This document shows, piece by piece, positions 1 through 13,886 of a DNA stretch of 64,000 nt. The notes beneath the pieces were generated by a model. That model saw only the letters and a program-made list of their open reading frames with translations, did not search any database and was not told the DNA's origin. The position numbers and the translations under genes are program-made. The stretch's first letter is position 1. The number at the start of each line of letters is the position of its first letter. This DNA comes from Neodontobutis hainanensis (Eukaryota; Chordata; Actinopteri; Gobiiformes; Odontobutidae): assembly GCA_024349245.1 (NCBI GenBank), contig JALDNG010000048.1, positions 2,778,501 through 2,842,500 of the forward strand, written 5' to 3'.

Positions 1-3000
1 ACAAACAGAGGTGCAGTCATGACTGGTGGCTCTGTCTTTCGGTTGACTGAAGGATAGACCACAGACATATGTTCCCACCTGTGTCCTGGTGCCACATTGC
101 CCACTCTGGGACAGGGGTGGATAGATTGATGGCTTTAAATGTTTGTAATAAAGAGGAGGGGGTTGGCATATGCCTAATTCCCCTCAATGTTGGCAGCCTA
201 TCTAGACAGTTGCTCCCTCATCTGCTGCCCTGCTGGATGTGTGCCCGCTGAGCTCTGCCCACCTCCCATACACACATATTTTTATATATATTTTTTTCAA
301 CCTCAATGCTATTTCTCATACTCACACAAACAGCTGCTAATACTTTGGCATTTCTGCAACACCTTTGGCCAGATTCCACTTAACCGCCGCCTTGCACTGT
401 ACCGTAATGAAGTGATACTCTAGATTTGTCACTGAATATTATTTGCACAGTACAAAGGCCAGATATGGCGGTATTCTAAATAATGTCCCTTGAGCAAAGT
501 GAAAAAAGGATGGTTAAAATGGGATGGCTTTGTACACTGATTAAAAAACAGTGATGCGTTTTTTTTTTTTTTATGTGGGAACACACACACACTTGCACAG
601 AAATGGTCAGATGGTGGGGCTATAACTGGTTTTATCCTCAGGGAAGTCTTTAATTGGTCACAGCGCTTTGCCATCTGGGGCTGGAGAGACGGACAGAGGG
701 TTGGATGAAGGGAGATGGTGGGAGCTCCTGTAAGGGCTTCAGAGAGACGAATAAAACAAAGGCGAGAGGAGACAGCAAGTACAGCATTGGGATGGCGCTT
801 ATTAGTTTTAATACTTGCACCTCCGGTAATGTTGGGTTCATAATATACTTGATAAATGCTGTGTATGCTGTTGAAATGGGAGAGTGTTTCCATGCGCCTG
901 TAGGTGGACACTTTATTGCTTGGCTGTGTACACATGTGCGCTTGTGTGTGTGTGTGTGTCCAAGTGGGTTGAAATGACTCTGGGGTCTTTGTTTGTGCTG
1001 ATGTTGGCAGACGGAGCAAAAATCCTGCGCAAGTGTTAACAACCTCCAGGACAGTGGAGACAGAGAAGATAAACAGACGCACAGTGAGAGGTGTCTGTCT
1101 GTGTGTGTGTGTGTGTGTGTACTGCTGTTTCAGAGTGCACTGGCCGTGGTGATTCATGCTGTTTAAATAAATGTATAGGTACGGTCTAGCTCATAAACGT
1201 ATATATGCATGGGACTTGTTACATATATGAGAGTATGCCTCAAATAAGTAGAACTGCTAGAACATGTGAGTCATATTTGGTACAAGGACCTGTTTATTTG
1301 TAGCTTCCTAATGTCAAGAATACAACCTGATTTTGAGTTTCTAAAAGGTTTCTAAAAGGTCAGTCCTAGTTTGAGTAAGTACACATGTGAAGGATAGAGA
1401 TGAACAGTCAATAGTATTTCTATCATAGCAAAAATATTGTGAACCATTCAAAGACTATACTGTACCACATCCTAGACAAGATAACACAAACCGAGCCCAT
1501 GACCAAGACCGGAGTGTATCAAGACCAAAACATTGTAGGGCAAGACCATCAAGAAAGATACCAAGGAATAGCTATAATATCCAAACAGTCCAGACTCATG
1601 GAGGGTCTGCCACTGATGAAAGGGGCAGAGTTAAAGGCAGAATCATAAAGCAAGTCTTCAGCCAATCACAAAAATGACATGGATGAATCACTTGTGGTCT
1701 GGGCCACTCTTTAGTTTAGGTCTTGAGACCAAGGCTATGTCCACACGTACATGTTTATTTTTAAAGCTCTGTTCTAACTTTCTTTTGACTCCAGTTTTTG
1801 TCAAGGTTGGCTCAAAAGGTCGAAGTTGCGCACCCCAGCTCGGTGCGCCCGCTGTGACTGAAAGACTGAGCCCGCTGCAGCGACAGAGCGTTTGCTGTTG
1901 GCTGGAGGTTCTTTATTTAACAGATCTGTCTTTTGTTTTCTTTTTTCTGCTTATGGTAAAGGCACATTTCAAAAGGAAACAGAAGTATCGGACCCAGCAG
2001 CAGGTGTATTTTGGAGTATTTATTTGTCATTTCCAGCTCAAGGATGGGCCTCTTCTTGCCATGTTTTGGGCCTCCATGCTGTAAACTCTGTGGGCGAGTC
2101 CAGCTAAACAGTGGATATTTACTTACTTTTAGCAATATTTAGCTGGATTTATCAGCATCGTTGGCCTGGTACGCACAGTTTCATAAATCCCACGCCCGCC
2201 CTGTCGTACAGCCAATTTTGCGCACAGATTACGCAACTTTGATAAATGAGTGCCGTTTACTTTAATCCGCCATAACAATATGATCGCCTGCAAAACTGAG
2301 ATACTTTTTTTTTTTTTTTAAACATTGTGAGTTGCCATAGTTGTTTTGATGGATCTGACCCCTAATATTGATTTATTATCCATGGAATGAGATGGTGAAT
2401 TTTCTATGGTCTAGTCACATACTTATTAAAGGTCTGTCATATTTGTAAGCCTGACCATTCTTCCAGATTCCAGTACATCAACATCAAGGACAAATGTCCA
2501 TATGCAGCCTTTATAGTAATGAGATAAACATGGTTATTTTCAGGGAGATACTGCCAGTTGTCATAATGTTAATAGCTGATTGGTGTATCTACGTTATGCA
2601 TATGTAGATGATATTCAGTGCACACGTGAAGGTTAAAACGGAAAGGGGAAAGTTGGCCTGCAGCAGGTGAAGATGAGAGGAAGGAATAGAAGGATTCTGA
2701 TGGGTGTGTGCGTGTGTAAGGGATATTTCATGTGTTTAGGCATGATGAGTAAATCTTTGATGCTGTAAAGGATTTCACTCAACGATAGCTCCGCACACAG
2801 CTCTTCTCAAGCGTTCTTAGGGAGATTTGTCTTTCATACTCCCACCTCTCTTCAGACTACCCCTCCTCTCACGCCTTGCCTTTTAATCTCCCGCTTACTC
2901 TCCATCTTCCCTACGCTCGGGCTCATTTCCTGGCTGGGCCTCAGCGAGAGGTACTGTCATACTGTGTGTGTATGTGCTCGTATGTTGTGTCTTAGTTAGT

Positions 3001-3675
3001 GTTAAATCCCTCGCTTCTGCCTTTGTGTAAACAGCGTCTCATATTTGAAAGCTTCAGCTCAAGACGGATCCGTTCCTTATCACAACATTCAGCCTTTTAA
3101 CTCCACGTTACCGTTTTCAACAAAGCTTTCTGCTTCACTTGGTGCCCATTTTTCTTTTCTTTCTTCTCCCACTTTCTGCTTTTGTTGTATCCTTCCCTCC
3201 CTCAGCTGGACACATGCGCATACATTTATTAAAAATGATGAAAGTTGCAAGCTGCAGGAAAAGTACTTCTGGTCCAGTATATTGGTTTTATTCTGCACTA
3301 AAAACAGCTTTAGATGATGACCACATATCTTAACTTTGGCATTGAGCATTTGGCATTGATATTTTAATATATGCAAACTAGACTCACTGTTACCATTTAA
3401 ACACATTCATTCCTTTACTGTAAATTTCCAGTCACATTTTTTTTAAGTTCCTCCAAATAGATTTTACATTTCTACATGTCTAGCTTCTTAGTTCCTTTTT
3501 TTTTTCCTCAGATTTGTCTGTAAACATGATTCATGGTGTGTCTAATGAATTCATGTCAGCCCTCAGTCTGTTGTTGCCTGAAGCAACAATACAACTTCTG
3601 CTCAGGTTATTATTAAATACTGTCACCAGAATAGTTTAAAGGAGCATTATGGAAGATCCCGAGTTTATGTAGCGT

Positions 3676-4371
3676 AGTGTTGTCACGATACTTGAATTTG
3701 AAACTTTGATACAATACCTTTAGAAATATTGCTATTTCGATACAATTTTCATATGAAGATAAAAAAACTTCCAAAACATAGGGGCAGTGTATTTTAAAAA
3801 CGCATATATAACAGGTCAATAATAAGACATTTTTTATATAAACAAAAACGTCTGCTCTGTAAAGTCCCTGTATCATATTTTCATTGTTGTTCAAATAGAG
3901 CTGGTAGGTTAGACTGTGAGGGTTTTGCTTTTGTTGCAGGTTGGGTCTTTTCATTAGATCTTTAAAATTAACTATGTAACTAATCTTGGAACTTAAATAA
4001 ATTGTAACACTACACTAATATTTTAATCCTTATAAGTTAACATAAATTAACATTGAAAAATACTTCTTAAGCCCTTATTTGTCTTAGTTTTAAGCCCATT
4101 TCATCATTATATGTAAAATTATTTATATATAATACATTCAAAAATTAAAATCCAAAGCTTTATTTATATATTTTTTTATTTAACAAAAGCTAACATGAAC
4201 AGTTTTGTTATGTTGTCATAAATGAATACATATTAATGAAATGTACCGTTTATTGTCACATGAGATTGCAGCTGGAGTAAGTTTACAGGTTTTTCAAATT
4301 AAGAGTATCGTAACAACTTCAGAAATTGTAGTATCAATATATATCAAAAGAACAATATTTTTTACAACACT
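3676..4371. mobile_element. possible hAT-like MITE or degenerate repeat
   Basis: The block starts with AGTGTTGT followed by CACGATAC and ends with ACAACACT, giving 8-bp terminal inverted repeats. Inside the right end the reverse complement again contains a GTTACGATAC-like stretch, so the two ends resemble each other beyond the terminal 8 bp. The interior is AT-rich and non-coding. Phrases like 'TGTCACGATAC' are common in fish interspersed repeats (family knowledge). I could not find a convincing 8-bp target-site duplication, so the boundaries and class are uncertain. Confidence 0.3.
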
Positions 4372-6204
4372 GTAATAATATAATAATATTCAAGGACGTA
4401 TCTTAGAAGATAAATTTATTTTTTTCGTCTTGAAATGGCCTCACAGCTAAGCCCTGTGGCGTGCCAAAGTTGTGTTGTTACTTTTGGACACACCAAAAGA
4501 TGGAAAACCATTAGTAAAAATTGAATAAAAAACACACACAAATTAACAACTATAATGGCAAAATTGAAACAAGCAGGACATGGAATCACAAGGCAGGTAA
4601 ACGCAATATTCGGATTTATACAATCAAACAATACATTAAAACAACTTAAATCAGACGAATGATATTGCAAACATTCTCAAATTGGCGGCTCATTTAACAA
4701 TTTAACCAAACTTTCATTTGTAATCATTTCCAATTATTTCACAAACAGGTAATTGTAGTTAGACGTTTGTTGCTCACTGAAATATCTAGGGCTGTCACAA
4801 TTTATTCAGTTGTCACACACTTACTCGGGCAACTCCGCATCCCATTAGACAATAAAGCATCTGGAGATGAGTCAGTGGTGCTAATACAGCGTTTTACTCT
4901 AGCGTTAGAAAGGACACCATCACAAAAGCATCAATCAAACATTGAGAAATAATGTGAATATAGTAATTAAATGTGACAGTTGTGTGGAATAGAAAAATAC
5001 TCCGGGATCATTGTTACAAGAAATTGGGACCACAAGTATGACATTGCAGTAAATCATTGTTGATGCCTCTTGATGGTTGGTTTTAAATAGTGCTAAAACT
5101 CTTTCTGATTCATGGACACAGTCTGAGTGAGTCACAGCTCCAGAGAAAACCAGTGTTCTACTAGCATGTGTCAAAGAGCGGCTGTCCCCTCGAGCATACC
5201 GATGTATGCTTGCGTGTTTGGGTGCATGAGAGATTTCCTGATTTTTGATGTGCCTTCTCTTCCACCTTTTAGCTATAATGAGCTGTAATAACCACGGGGG
5301 GCCTTCCTTTGTTTTTCCACTGTCTGCCTCTTTTTCCTCTGACACACACATACCAGATGTTACAGTTTCTTATCAATCTGTGATTTAAAAAAAATAAAAA
5401 TTAAAAAAATTGTACAGTATTACAGCTTAGAAAGGGCTTGATTAAACATGTCCAGCCATGTTTGAAGACAGTGATAAGGAGGATGTGAGGAAGGAGGTTC
5501 CGAAAACTAGCAAAAGTGATAATTGGCTGCTGACATTCTACTTGTCTAATGAAAAGGAATCCCACAAGATAATGTGCGGGAGAAAAAGTGGGGGCAGAAA
5601 TGGCAAAAAGTATTAAAATTATGTTGAGAAAAAAATGGGACAGAGCCTGAAGAAGCTCCATAGAGTAAGAAGATGGTGAAGAATGCTTCATGGAGACCCC
5701 TTTTATTAAATGAAGAGGCCTTTTCTGCTCTGTCCATGTGACCTCTGCAGACACTTACACACACTGCCATGAGTGATGTTCCATTAGCAAGGGACCTCAC
5801 AGCTCCAGACTAAAAATCTCATAACGGCATCTGTAAGATCTCTCATATCCTCTGAGCACTTCCCTCTCCATCCCATCCTCTTCCCATTTCATCTCTGGTC
5901 ACATTTCTGACTAGATTGGATGTGCTGTGTTATGATAGGACGGTGTAAAAGCCTCTTTGATCAGATTGGATGGTGTGAGACGTTTGAATCATATTACCGC
6001 TTTTTCTATTCAGGCAAGGTTTGTTTTAATTTGTAAATGTTGGTTGTGCCTCATACATAAAAAAGGATTAGATGTTGAGGGTTTGTTCTGAGACACACAA
6101 TCCTGGTAATTATTAACAATATTTAACTCGGCTTGGAAAGCATTTCAATTTATGTTTACCGCCTGATTGCATCTAATCAGAAACGGCATTTAAAATCTTC
6201 TCTC

Positions 6205-6374
6205 TTTTTTTTTTTTTTTTTTTTTTTTAAAGGTATGATTTGTGATGGCTTTGGCAATATTGACACACACAAACAACATAAACACACATTCCTCCCCCCA
6301 AGGCCAGTTATGCATTATGTGGATGCTGAAATGTGGCGGCACAAAAATCTCACTTTTTTATGTTAATGTAATGC

Positions 6375-6398
<24 letters not shown>
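6205..6398 (+). repeat. paired poly(T) tracts
   Basis: Two T runs of 24 bases, 6205-6228 and 6375-6398, are 146 bp apart, each followed by AA. The segment between them is not coding. Confidence 0.9.
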
Positions 6399-6406
<8 letters not shown>

Positions 6407-9400
6407 ATTCATAAATATTCACTGAGCAGTAGGCAGAATGGTGTATGGTTGTATGAAAACGCATATCAACTGACTATTCCCTATTCAAATAATTGCGTTT
6501 GAAGCCACGTTTGCAGTTATTTTTCTTGATGTGATCTCTGACCGCCTCTGCAGGCTTGTACCAAAAAAATCAATTAAAAAAATGCACCTACATTTACTTA
6601 CCAATACCACAGTCTGAGAACCATGCAATGCCACCAGTGGAGATAATTCTTCCACCAATGAATAACACTGTAAAATAACAAGAAACCTAAGATCCTAGGA
6701 GCATTCTAAATTGAAACAACAGGCAGCTGTACTGTAAACAGTGCAGTTGTAAAATACCATCATAAATCCACAGGAGAACATTTTTCATGGGCAAACACTA
6801 CTCTCTGACATCAGAACATAATAAATGGATAATCATATCCCAGGGTCCATAAGATGCACAACAGCTGTATTACATAAATCTATATGAAACCGCTGAAACT
6901 GACGAATGCATCCTTCGACTAGATTTGGCTCCTGGCTTATCTGATCATGTGCATGTGTTGTATTATGGATGTACCCCTGCTGCGGCTCTAGATCCCACTG
7001 TACAGCCTTTGACTCCTTTTTCCACTGGCTCCTTTCTTCTCTGTTTAAGAGTGCTCCCTTGTGTCTCTTTTAGCTCAGAGGCGCCATTCTTGCACAGGTC
7101 TTTTTTCTTCTTCTTTTACTCCCTATTCTGTCCTTATTGCAACCTCATGGGGATGGTGATTAGAACTCAGCGTGTCAAAGTTTGCTTTGCCGGCATGTTT
7201 TGTTTGAAGAGCCGCTTGACTTAACACAGTTTTCAGTGTGTGATCTTTGGCTGATATGTGTGTGTATATAGAGTACAGTGTTAATGTGCCAAACAGCAAT
7301 GTCTCTTGTTTGTGCTTCATGTTTGTGAGCCAGTGATAGCCCTATTTAAAGGCATTGTGGTTGAGATTGTCCATCTCTCTATTTGTCCAGTGCATTCTCG
7401 TTAACATCATATTGAGGATTTTTTTTTGTTGGTTTTTAAAGAAAAAGAAGGAAAGTAAATGGTGAAATGTCAATGTATAAAATTATCCCAATATGTTGTG
7501 TTTAATAAGTTGTTTGGTTGCAATTAGACGGTATAAACCGTGGTTATACTGTGGTTACTGCAGTGTAGAATAATAATCCAGATGAAAAAATGAAAACTAA
7601 GGTGTACTATTAAATAGATGATATGTAATTTCAGATACAGCTATTGCTTGTGGCCATTATTCAAGACCAATTCAAAAAGCCCAGAAGACTTCACTACATA
7701 ATGTATAATAAATCTGGGCCGACATGGATTTAAAGGTCTCTTTGGCAGAAGCATTAAAGTACATTGTGTCAGTCGGTCTATTTGTCCTTTCGTCTTTGTC
7801 TACATATTCTTGTTTTTTTTTTTTACTTCCTCCCACTTTGCCCTCCCCTTCTTCGCTCTGAGTGTCCCAGCTGAACCACTTCATGTCTCTTCCTGACTCA
7901 CTAACAGCTCTCACAGAAGAGAACAAAGATGTGGAGGATATGACTGGGCCGGATAATGGATAAATAAGTAGGAAACAACAAGTGTAGGCACAGTTTGTAT
8001 TTAAATCAATTCTTTTTTTCTTTTTCACCCCCATACGCCTGCATTTTTTGGGGGCTCCTCGGGTCAATCAGTGACGTTGTAGGAGATGAGGCTCACATCA
8101 GAGGTGAAGTGGGGCTGAGGGTCGCCCACTTGCTCTGTTTTCTCTCAGCAGTACTCTCAATTTCACAGAGTAATTAACAATAATTAGCCTACTGGCTTTG
8201 CCAAATGGCCATTTGTTTTGCAGAAGTACACTGGCAAACACAGGCACTTAGGTCCATTATGTTCCAGAGCACTTTAGCTGCAACTGTACACCACAATAAA
8301 GTGCAAACCAGTGTACCATGAATGTCACATTGTAAATTGTTCTAAGCAGCTGGACATTGAACTGTGCATCAAGACGTTTGCAGGGCCAGCTTACTTTTTT
8401 TTTTTTTTAACAGCATCTGGTGCTTTGTAGCGACGTTAACATGCAGTGAGCAGAACAGGCCATTAGCCCTGCCTCCAATTTGTTATTTTCTGAAATTCTG
8501 ACCAATTTCTCATTATATAATGCATATTTGTATAATTCTTTTCCAATTATTTTGCTTTGAAATAAATAATAACTATAACGGTATATTTACTTACCCCATA
8601 GGAACATAAAAATGTTATATAAGTACTTCATTTCCATTTCACCCTGTAGAGTTCCTCAGTACTTTGTGGTACACACTGAGTAAAACTTGTTCATAAGTAT
8701 TCAGTAGTGCTGTTATTGAGAACTTGAGCCATGATCATTTGTAGAAGTGATAACACCCAGCAGGCAGCGAGTCCTCCACAGAACCCACTGTAATCTGCCT
8801 CATGACAAAACCACAAATGGGAGAGGAAATGGTTGGATGCCTCCCTATCTGCTGTTTAAACTTTAAAAAGCCTTCCCACAAACACTACCGTTTGATGTGG
8901 CGCTGCTGTTTTTTTCCTGCAACTTGAGTCTTGCATAGGTCACAGAGGTTTGCACTTAAAGTGTAGAGATCAAACTATTTTCAATCCTTTTCCTCCATCT
9001 TATTTCGTGCCACTGCCATCTCGGAGTAACTGGACTTAAAAGGCCAGCTCGAGAGACGTCCAGCGTCACTCACTTCAGAGGGTTCAGGGAAAAGGGGGAG
9101 ATCAGGAATGGAGACGAGATGAAAGCCTCAAATTGCAGATGAGGTAGAGCACGAAGTGAGTGTGGTTTTAAAGATTTATAAAGGATTGACAGCCTGTGTG
9201 TCACTCAAACAAGCTGAAAAACACAGGCACGCTCGTTTTATTCACAGCCACACATGTAATCTCCAAATGCAAATGGTCTTAGTCCCTAAATTAGACCACT
9301 TTATACTTTTAGATGTGCTGGTGGAATATTGTCATTGGTAAAAAGGGGCAACCTGGGGAGAAAATGTGTCCCGGGAGTTTCTGCCAGACTGGCCCACTTG

Positions 9401-10178
9401 ATCAATGCATATATTAAATAAATACAATGTTGATGTTATGATTTTTATTCTATTATTATATCAACATTTACCCTTTAATGCTGTATACATCTGTAAGGCA
9501 GTTGTATTGTGGGGATTTCCCGGTATTCCTGTATTTCCAGTCCGACCCTGGTGCCAAGAAAAAGAAAGCAGCTTCTAACTACCTTTTCACCTTCAGCTGG
9601 ACAGTAGTTTGCTGACCTGGCTTGAATTTAATCACGTTATTGATCAACACAGACTTATTTGAAATTACCTTTTTCATGTGTGTGTTTTAGAAAGCTATTA
9701 AAACAGTATAGATTATTAATATTAGATATAAAGCACTTATTGCTCAAAGCTGCCTTATATTAGGAACATGTGGAATATTGCTGTTAAATATTGCAATGAC
9801 AACATTACTGTTTGGAAATGGCATCATATCCAGAGGATGTGGGGTAAATTCAGATAACGATGTTAGTATTGTCTCAAGATTCTCTTAGGAATAGTTTTTA
9901 ATGTCTGTGCTTAAAAGATCTATTCTGGCGAAATCTAAAGGGACTCAAAGATGCATATACATATTTCATCTATAACGGCTCTAATTATGCTTATGATTAG
10001 CACAGTAAACAAAGGCTAATTCCGCAGCACACGTGTGACAGAAAATGTGTGTGAATATCTGAGCCACAAAATGCTACACCAATCTGTTGACAATCCTGCA
10101 CAGACTGAGGTCAGTGGGGCTGCAACAGCATCTCTTTGTGCGATTACCACATCCGCCCTAACTCTGGTGAAGCGCTCA

Positions 10179-10444
10179 GATTGGCTCCCAGACATATCCG
10201 TTTGCACAGATCTGATTGGCCCAAAGTCAAAGTGTTAAAAATCTCCGTAAGAAGCTGGGTCGCTGTTTTTAACACTCCCCAGGTGTAATAGCAAAGGAAC
10301 AACACTGTCTCAGAACATCGCTGTGCGGAAGGAGGTGTGGTTGTTATAGTAACGAGTGGCTGTTCCTCGGAGGCCCCTTGGTTTCATGTGGGAGGGTTGC
10401 TATGGCAACGGCAGGTTGTAGCGTAGGTGTGTTGTTGTGGTAAT
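10179..10444. promoter_or_regulatory. candidate intronic enhancer/promoter with NF-Y and RFX motifs
   Basis: Two inverted CCAAT boxes, GATTGGCT at 10179-10186 and GATTGGCC at 10214-10221, lie 35 bp apart. They are followed by three X-box-like palindromes: GTTGTTATAGTAAC (10340-10353), the near-perfect GTTGCTATGGCAAC (10396-10409) and the weaker GTTGTTGTGGTAAT (10431-10444). X-boxes bind RFX factors and CCAAT boxes bind NF-Y; the two proteins are known to cooperate in several promoters. The surrounding DNA is richer in CG dinucleotides than the rest of the intron. Function is inferred from motifs only. Confidence 0.4.
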
Positions 10445-13019
10445 GGTATTTAGCAACACTGCCATTCACTCAGTGTTGACGCTTGGTCCTTTCAGATCTA
10501 TTTTTCAATTTGGATTTGTTTTCATCTGTTCCCTATTCTCCTTAACTGGAATTCATATTGTATCTTGTGACGTTCACTCTTCTTACACAATTATCTCTAT
10601 TGACAAACTAACAAAGAGAAGCAGCTCGTATTTTAAATGAAGCACAAACATAAGCATAAACAGCTGTCACATTGACCTCTCACAACAGCCACAGTATTTG
10701 GCTTGAAAATGCATTAGAAAAGCTGGAAAAAAACACAAATGAAAACCTATATGCAAACACAAGCAGCTGTTAGGTTCGCTTCAAGGCCATCGGCTTAATG
10801 AAAGACCTTTACTCAGACTAACCCAAGGTGAAGTATGAAATTATTCTTGTGTGAAATGAAGCATCTGAATATAAACACTAGAAATCTCGTAATTTCAAAT
10901 TTTAATTTTTTTTTTTCACTGCAGCCCACAAACTCATCTTTGCTGCTAGCCTTTCTGCAAGCGCGCCTAACTGAGACTAGTGCTGTCAGTGTTTTCATCA
11001 TAGCTTCACTCTGAATTCATCCAAGCTGCTTATTGTCCTATGGTTTCTTACAGCATAACGGCTGCATTTATCTGACCCACCTGATAAGCCCATTTCTCTC
11101 CCCGCCTCTTTTATTTCACTATTGTCACATCCTTTGAGTGTCTTGTTAAACTCCCCTAACCACGCGTCAACTCGGCTCTCTCCGCCTCCGTCTCTCTTTT
11201 TCTCTGATCATACGCTGCCTTTGTTCCACTTTGTTTGTTTCATTAGCACCGTCTGCCTCAGTGTTCGTCCCTATTCCTGTTCTCGTGTTTCCCGCACATG
11301 TGAGCTTAACATGATCACAGACATCAATGTGTGCTAACTGCGCTTTGAGTGGAGCCTCTGCCTCTGTCGGAAGTTGAGAAATTGCTCTGACCCCCAACAC
11401 GCCGATTTTGCAGACTACACAAAGGCAATCTCTTAAGAACCCAAGTAGCCGAAACATTTTTACAATACACTCCACTAGCCTAAACCCACACAAAGCCTTT
11501 TCTCTATTTTCTGGCTTCTGAGAAAAGCTTTCCTGTCTTTACGTAGCAATGCAAGACCGCTTCCCTCTGCATTATTTCCTCAATTTACTTTATCTTGTTG
11601 TAGTGCAAATGCTTGAATGCAGTCTATTGTGAATGCTGGTGTATTATTTTAATCTCCACTTGATAGGGATTGTGTATGAGTGGGTATTTACTAAATCTTT
11701 ACAATAAAAAAAGCCCACAGCATTATTCGAGATGTGTGCAAGGGTGGTAGCCAAGAGAGTTGAAGGAGTCTGAAAAAGCATACTATAAAATACATTTTAT
11801 CATGACCTTTTGGCGTGCTCAGCTATCATTTATGCATGAAGTTTTAAGGTCCAAGTGCAATCTATTGTCTCTATTTTTACTGTCTTTCTCTCACAATGCA
11901 GCACTATCTATCTATCTATCTAAAAATACTCCTTTCTTCTTCTATAGCGTGCTTTAAAAGCTCCCCAAGTTTTATTTCTGTGGTCGCTGGGACTTTTTCC
12001 ATTGCGCTTTCCAAAATAATCACACCTTGATGTCTACATTGCATTCTTGCTCTTGACGGCCTGTCTGTTTCATCTTCACTGTTCACAACCATCTGGCGTC
12101 AAGTTCATCCTGTGTTTGAATTGTAAATACAAGGGATGAATCTATTACACGAGTTTGTATATTTAGGAAGCATGATCAAAGAGTATTTGTGAGGTTTATT
12201 GAAGGAAGGCTGAGCTGTAAAACTGCAGCATTGTTTTTATCAAAGTAAATCATATAGGATGTAGTCAGGAGGAGACTATCTCTCAGGGCATATGGAGATA
12301 AAGAAATGCTATCACCACATGATGACATGTGAAAGTCATGATGGGAACAGGAAATAGAGGGGAGTCACCTCCTGGTTGTGTTAGCACCTTTCTTTTCAGT
12401 GAAAGGGAAATTACAGTTTGAACCAACACTGCTAAAGACATGCTTATATCCATATAGGACATTAAACTGTGTTCTTGAACGGACTAGATTTAAACATTGG
12501 ATTTGGCTGCTTTGTTTATCAATGTCCTAAAACATGGAGCTTCAAATGTAATTGTCTCCCTCCAAAATGAATAAATGCAGAAAGTTAGTCATTTTGAGTT
12601 GATTGTACACTATTGATAATATAGTTTTATGTGTGTTCATTTTTTTGTTGCCCCTTTAAAAGACTGTGATGGAGCTTAAGTAAGTGCACGTGCATGGGAG
12701 TTAACAGAAGTCCAATGTTACTTAATGGCTTAATGGCTATGTGTTAACTCAGTTGCATAGCCATGGAGAAATGTAGAATGGAGAATTTCTGGGCTGCATT
12801 TGAAGTTAGCAATTGTCCGTCCAATCACAGCAAGAATTGGATAAATCACTCTTTTCTGATCTTGAGTCTCTTTGCTTGTTGTTGTGATTCCGCAAAATAT
12901 AAATTGATTTGAATCTGTCCACATCTTGAAATAGTAGTCTCAAAAAAAGACCAGTTTTAACTCATACAACACAGCTCAAAATCTAATCTACTCTTCTTTT
13001 TTTCTTTTCTTTTTTGCAG

Positions 13020-13439
13020 TTATTCCTGACTCATTGACGGTAATAGCTCCTGCACAGACTCTGTCCAAAGTGGAGGGCGACACACTGCAGCTTAATTGTG
13101 AGGTTTCTCGGACCACAGTGCAGCACACTCATTTATCGGTGGGCTGGTACTTGCGCTCCCCGGAGGATGCTGCTGCCCCACCTCAGGAGCTGGTCACATT
13201 GTCCAGGGACTTCGTGCTGCGCTCTGGTGGACCGTACCGGCCGAGGATGGCCGCTGGGGATTTGAGGCTGGACAAAACCAGTGCAAACGCTTACAGGCTC
13301 ACCATTCACATGCTGCAGCCAGTGGACCAGGGTCTGCTCTACTGCCAGGCCACTGAGTGGATTCAGGACCCAGACGAGAGCTGGTTCGCCATGACGCGCA
13401 AGCAGAGTGACAAGACTCAGCTACGGATTCAACCCACTG
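13020..13439 (+). CDS. igsf3: IGSF3 exon encoding Ig domain 3 (EWI-type V domain)
   Basis: This is the first coding exon of igsf3 in the window. IGSF3 is a single-pass cell-surface glycoprotein with eight V-type Ig domains, related to PTGFRN/EWI-F, CD101 and IGSF8, a group known to associate with tetraspanins. The exon follows a long pyrimidine tract ending in TTTTTTGCAG and ends at G|GTGAGT. Both edges are phase 1, as is usual for Ig-domain exons. It encodes about 140 residues starting near IPDSLTV, with the first disulfide Cys in LQLNCEV, the core Trp in VGWYL and the second Cys in DQGLLYCQA. The family signature Glu-Trp-Ile follows directly in ATEWIQDPD. Gene identity rests mainly on the C-terminal tail (last exon) and domain count; the six domains here plus two upstream fit the roughly 1,190-residue family length. 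Confidence 0.93.
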
Positions 13440-13886
13440 GTGAGTAGTGGGTCAAAGAGGAGAGGTCCTGTTCACAACTCCGTTTTGTGCAGTCCAATCA
13501 CCAATCAAGAGTTTCTTGATTAAAAAGTAAACAATTAAGTTAAATTGCAGTAAAGCTGGTGTACTAATCAGGAATCATCAGCCAGCCTTAAAAATATACA
13601 TTGTGTTTATAGCTATTTTTGTTTAAGAACAACATGGTTTCAAGATAAACTGTCTTGACTGTGAGGACATACAGTGCAGTAATAATGACTTTTGGTGACG
13701 TTTGGGAGAAAAATAATTGCTCATTATTTATTATGGAGTCTGTATATTCAAAGCAAAAGTAGAGAGTTCTGCTGCTGTAGTGAAGTGCCTCAGTAAAAGT
13801 CCTTTTTCTCCAATCAGTGTTGATGAAACTATGGAAAGGTTTGACTGAAGTACTGGTCTTATAGGACTGCATTCAATTATTTCTAT

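Larger units (their letters stand above)
1..13019 (+). other. igsf3: igsf3 intron (5' part outside window), non-coding
   Basis: No Ig-type exon (Cys, Trp, YxC pattern with flanking splice sites) is visible on either strand, and the open frames here are short or low complexity. Because the first exon to the right opens in phase 1 and encodes the third of eight expected Ig domains, this stretch is inferred to be the end of a long intron. It holds short GT runs (about 940-958 and 1101-1120), two 24-base T tracts (6205-6228 and 6375-6398), a (CTAT)n run at 11903-11922, a possible MITE at 3676-4371 and an RFX/NF-Y motif cluster at 10179-10444. Nothing else was recognised. Confidence 0.7.

Noticed and set aside
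429..1157. 242-codon open frame on the minus strand
   Set aside because: It crosses GT/CA runs, has low-complexity Thr-His stretches and no recognisable domain or splice context; it lies in an intron.
1480..1860. Possible old DNA-transposon pieces ('GACCAAGACC', 'CTATGTCCACACGT')
   Set aside because: The phrases recall common fish repeats, but no ends or duplications could be defined.
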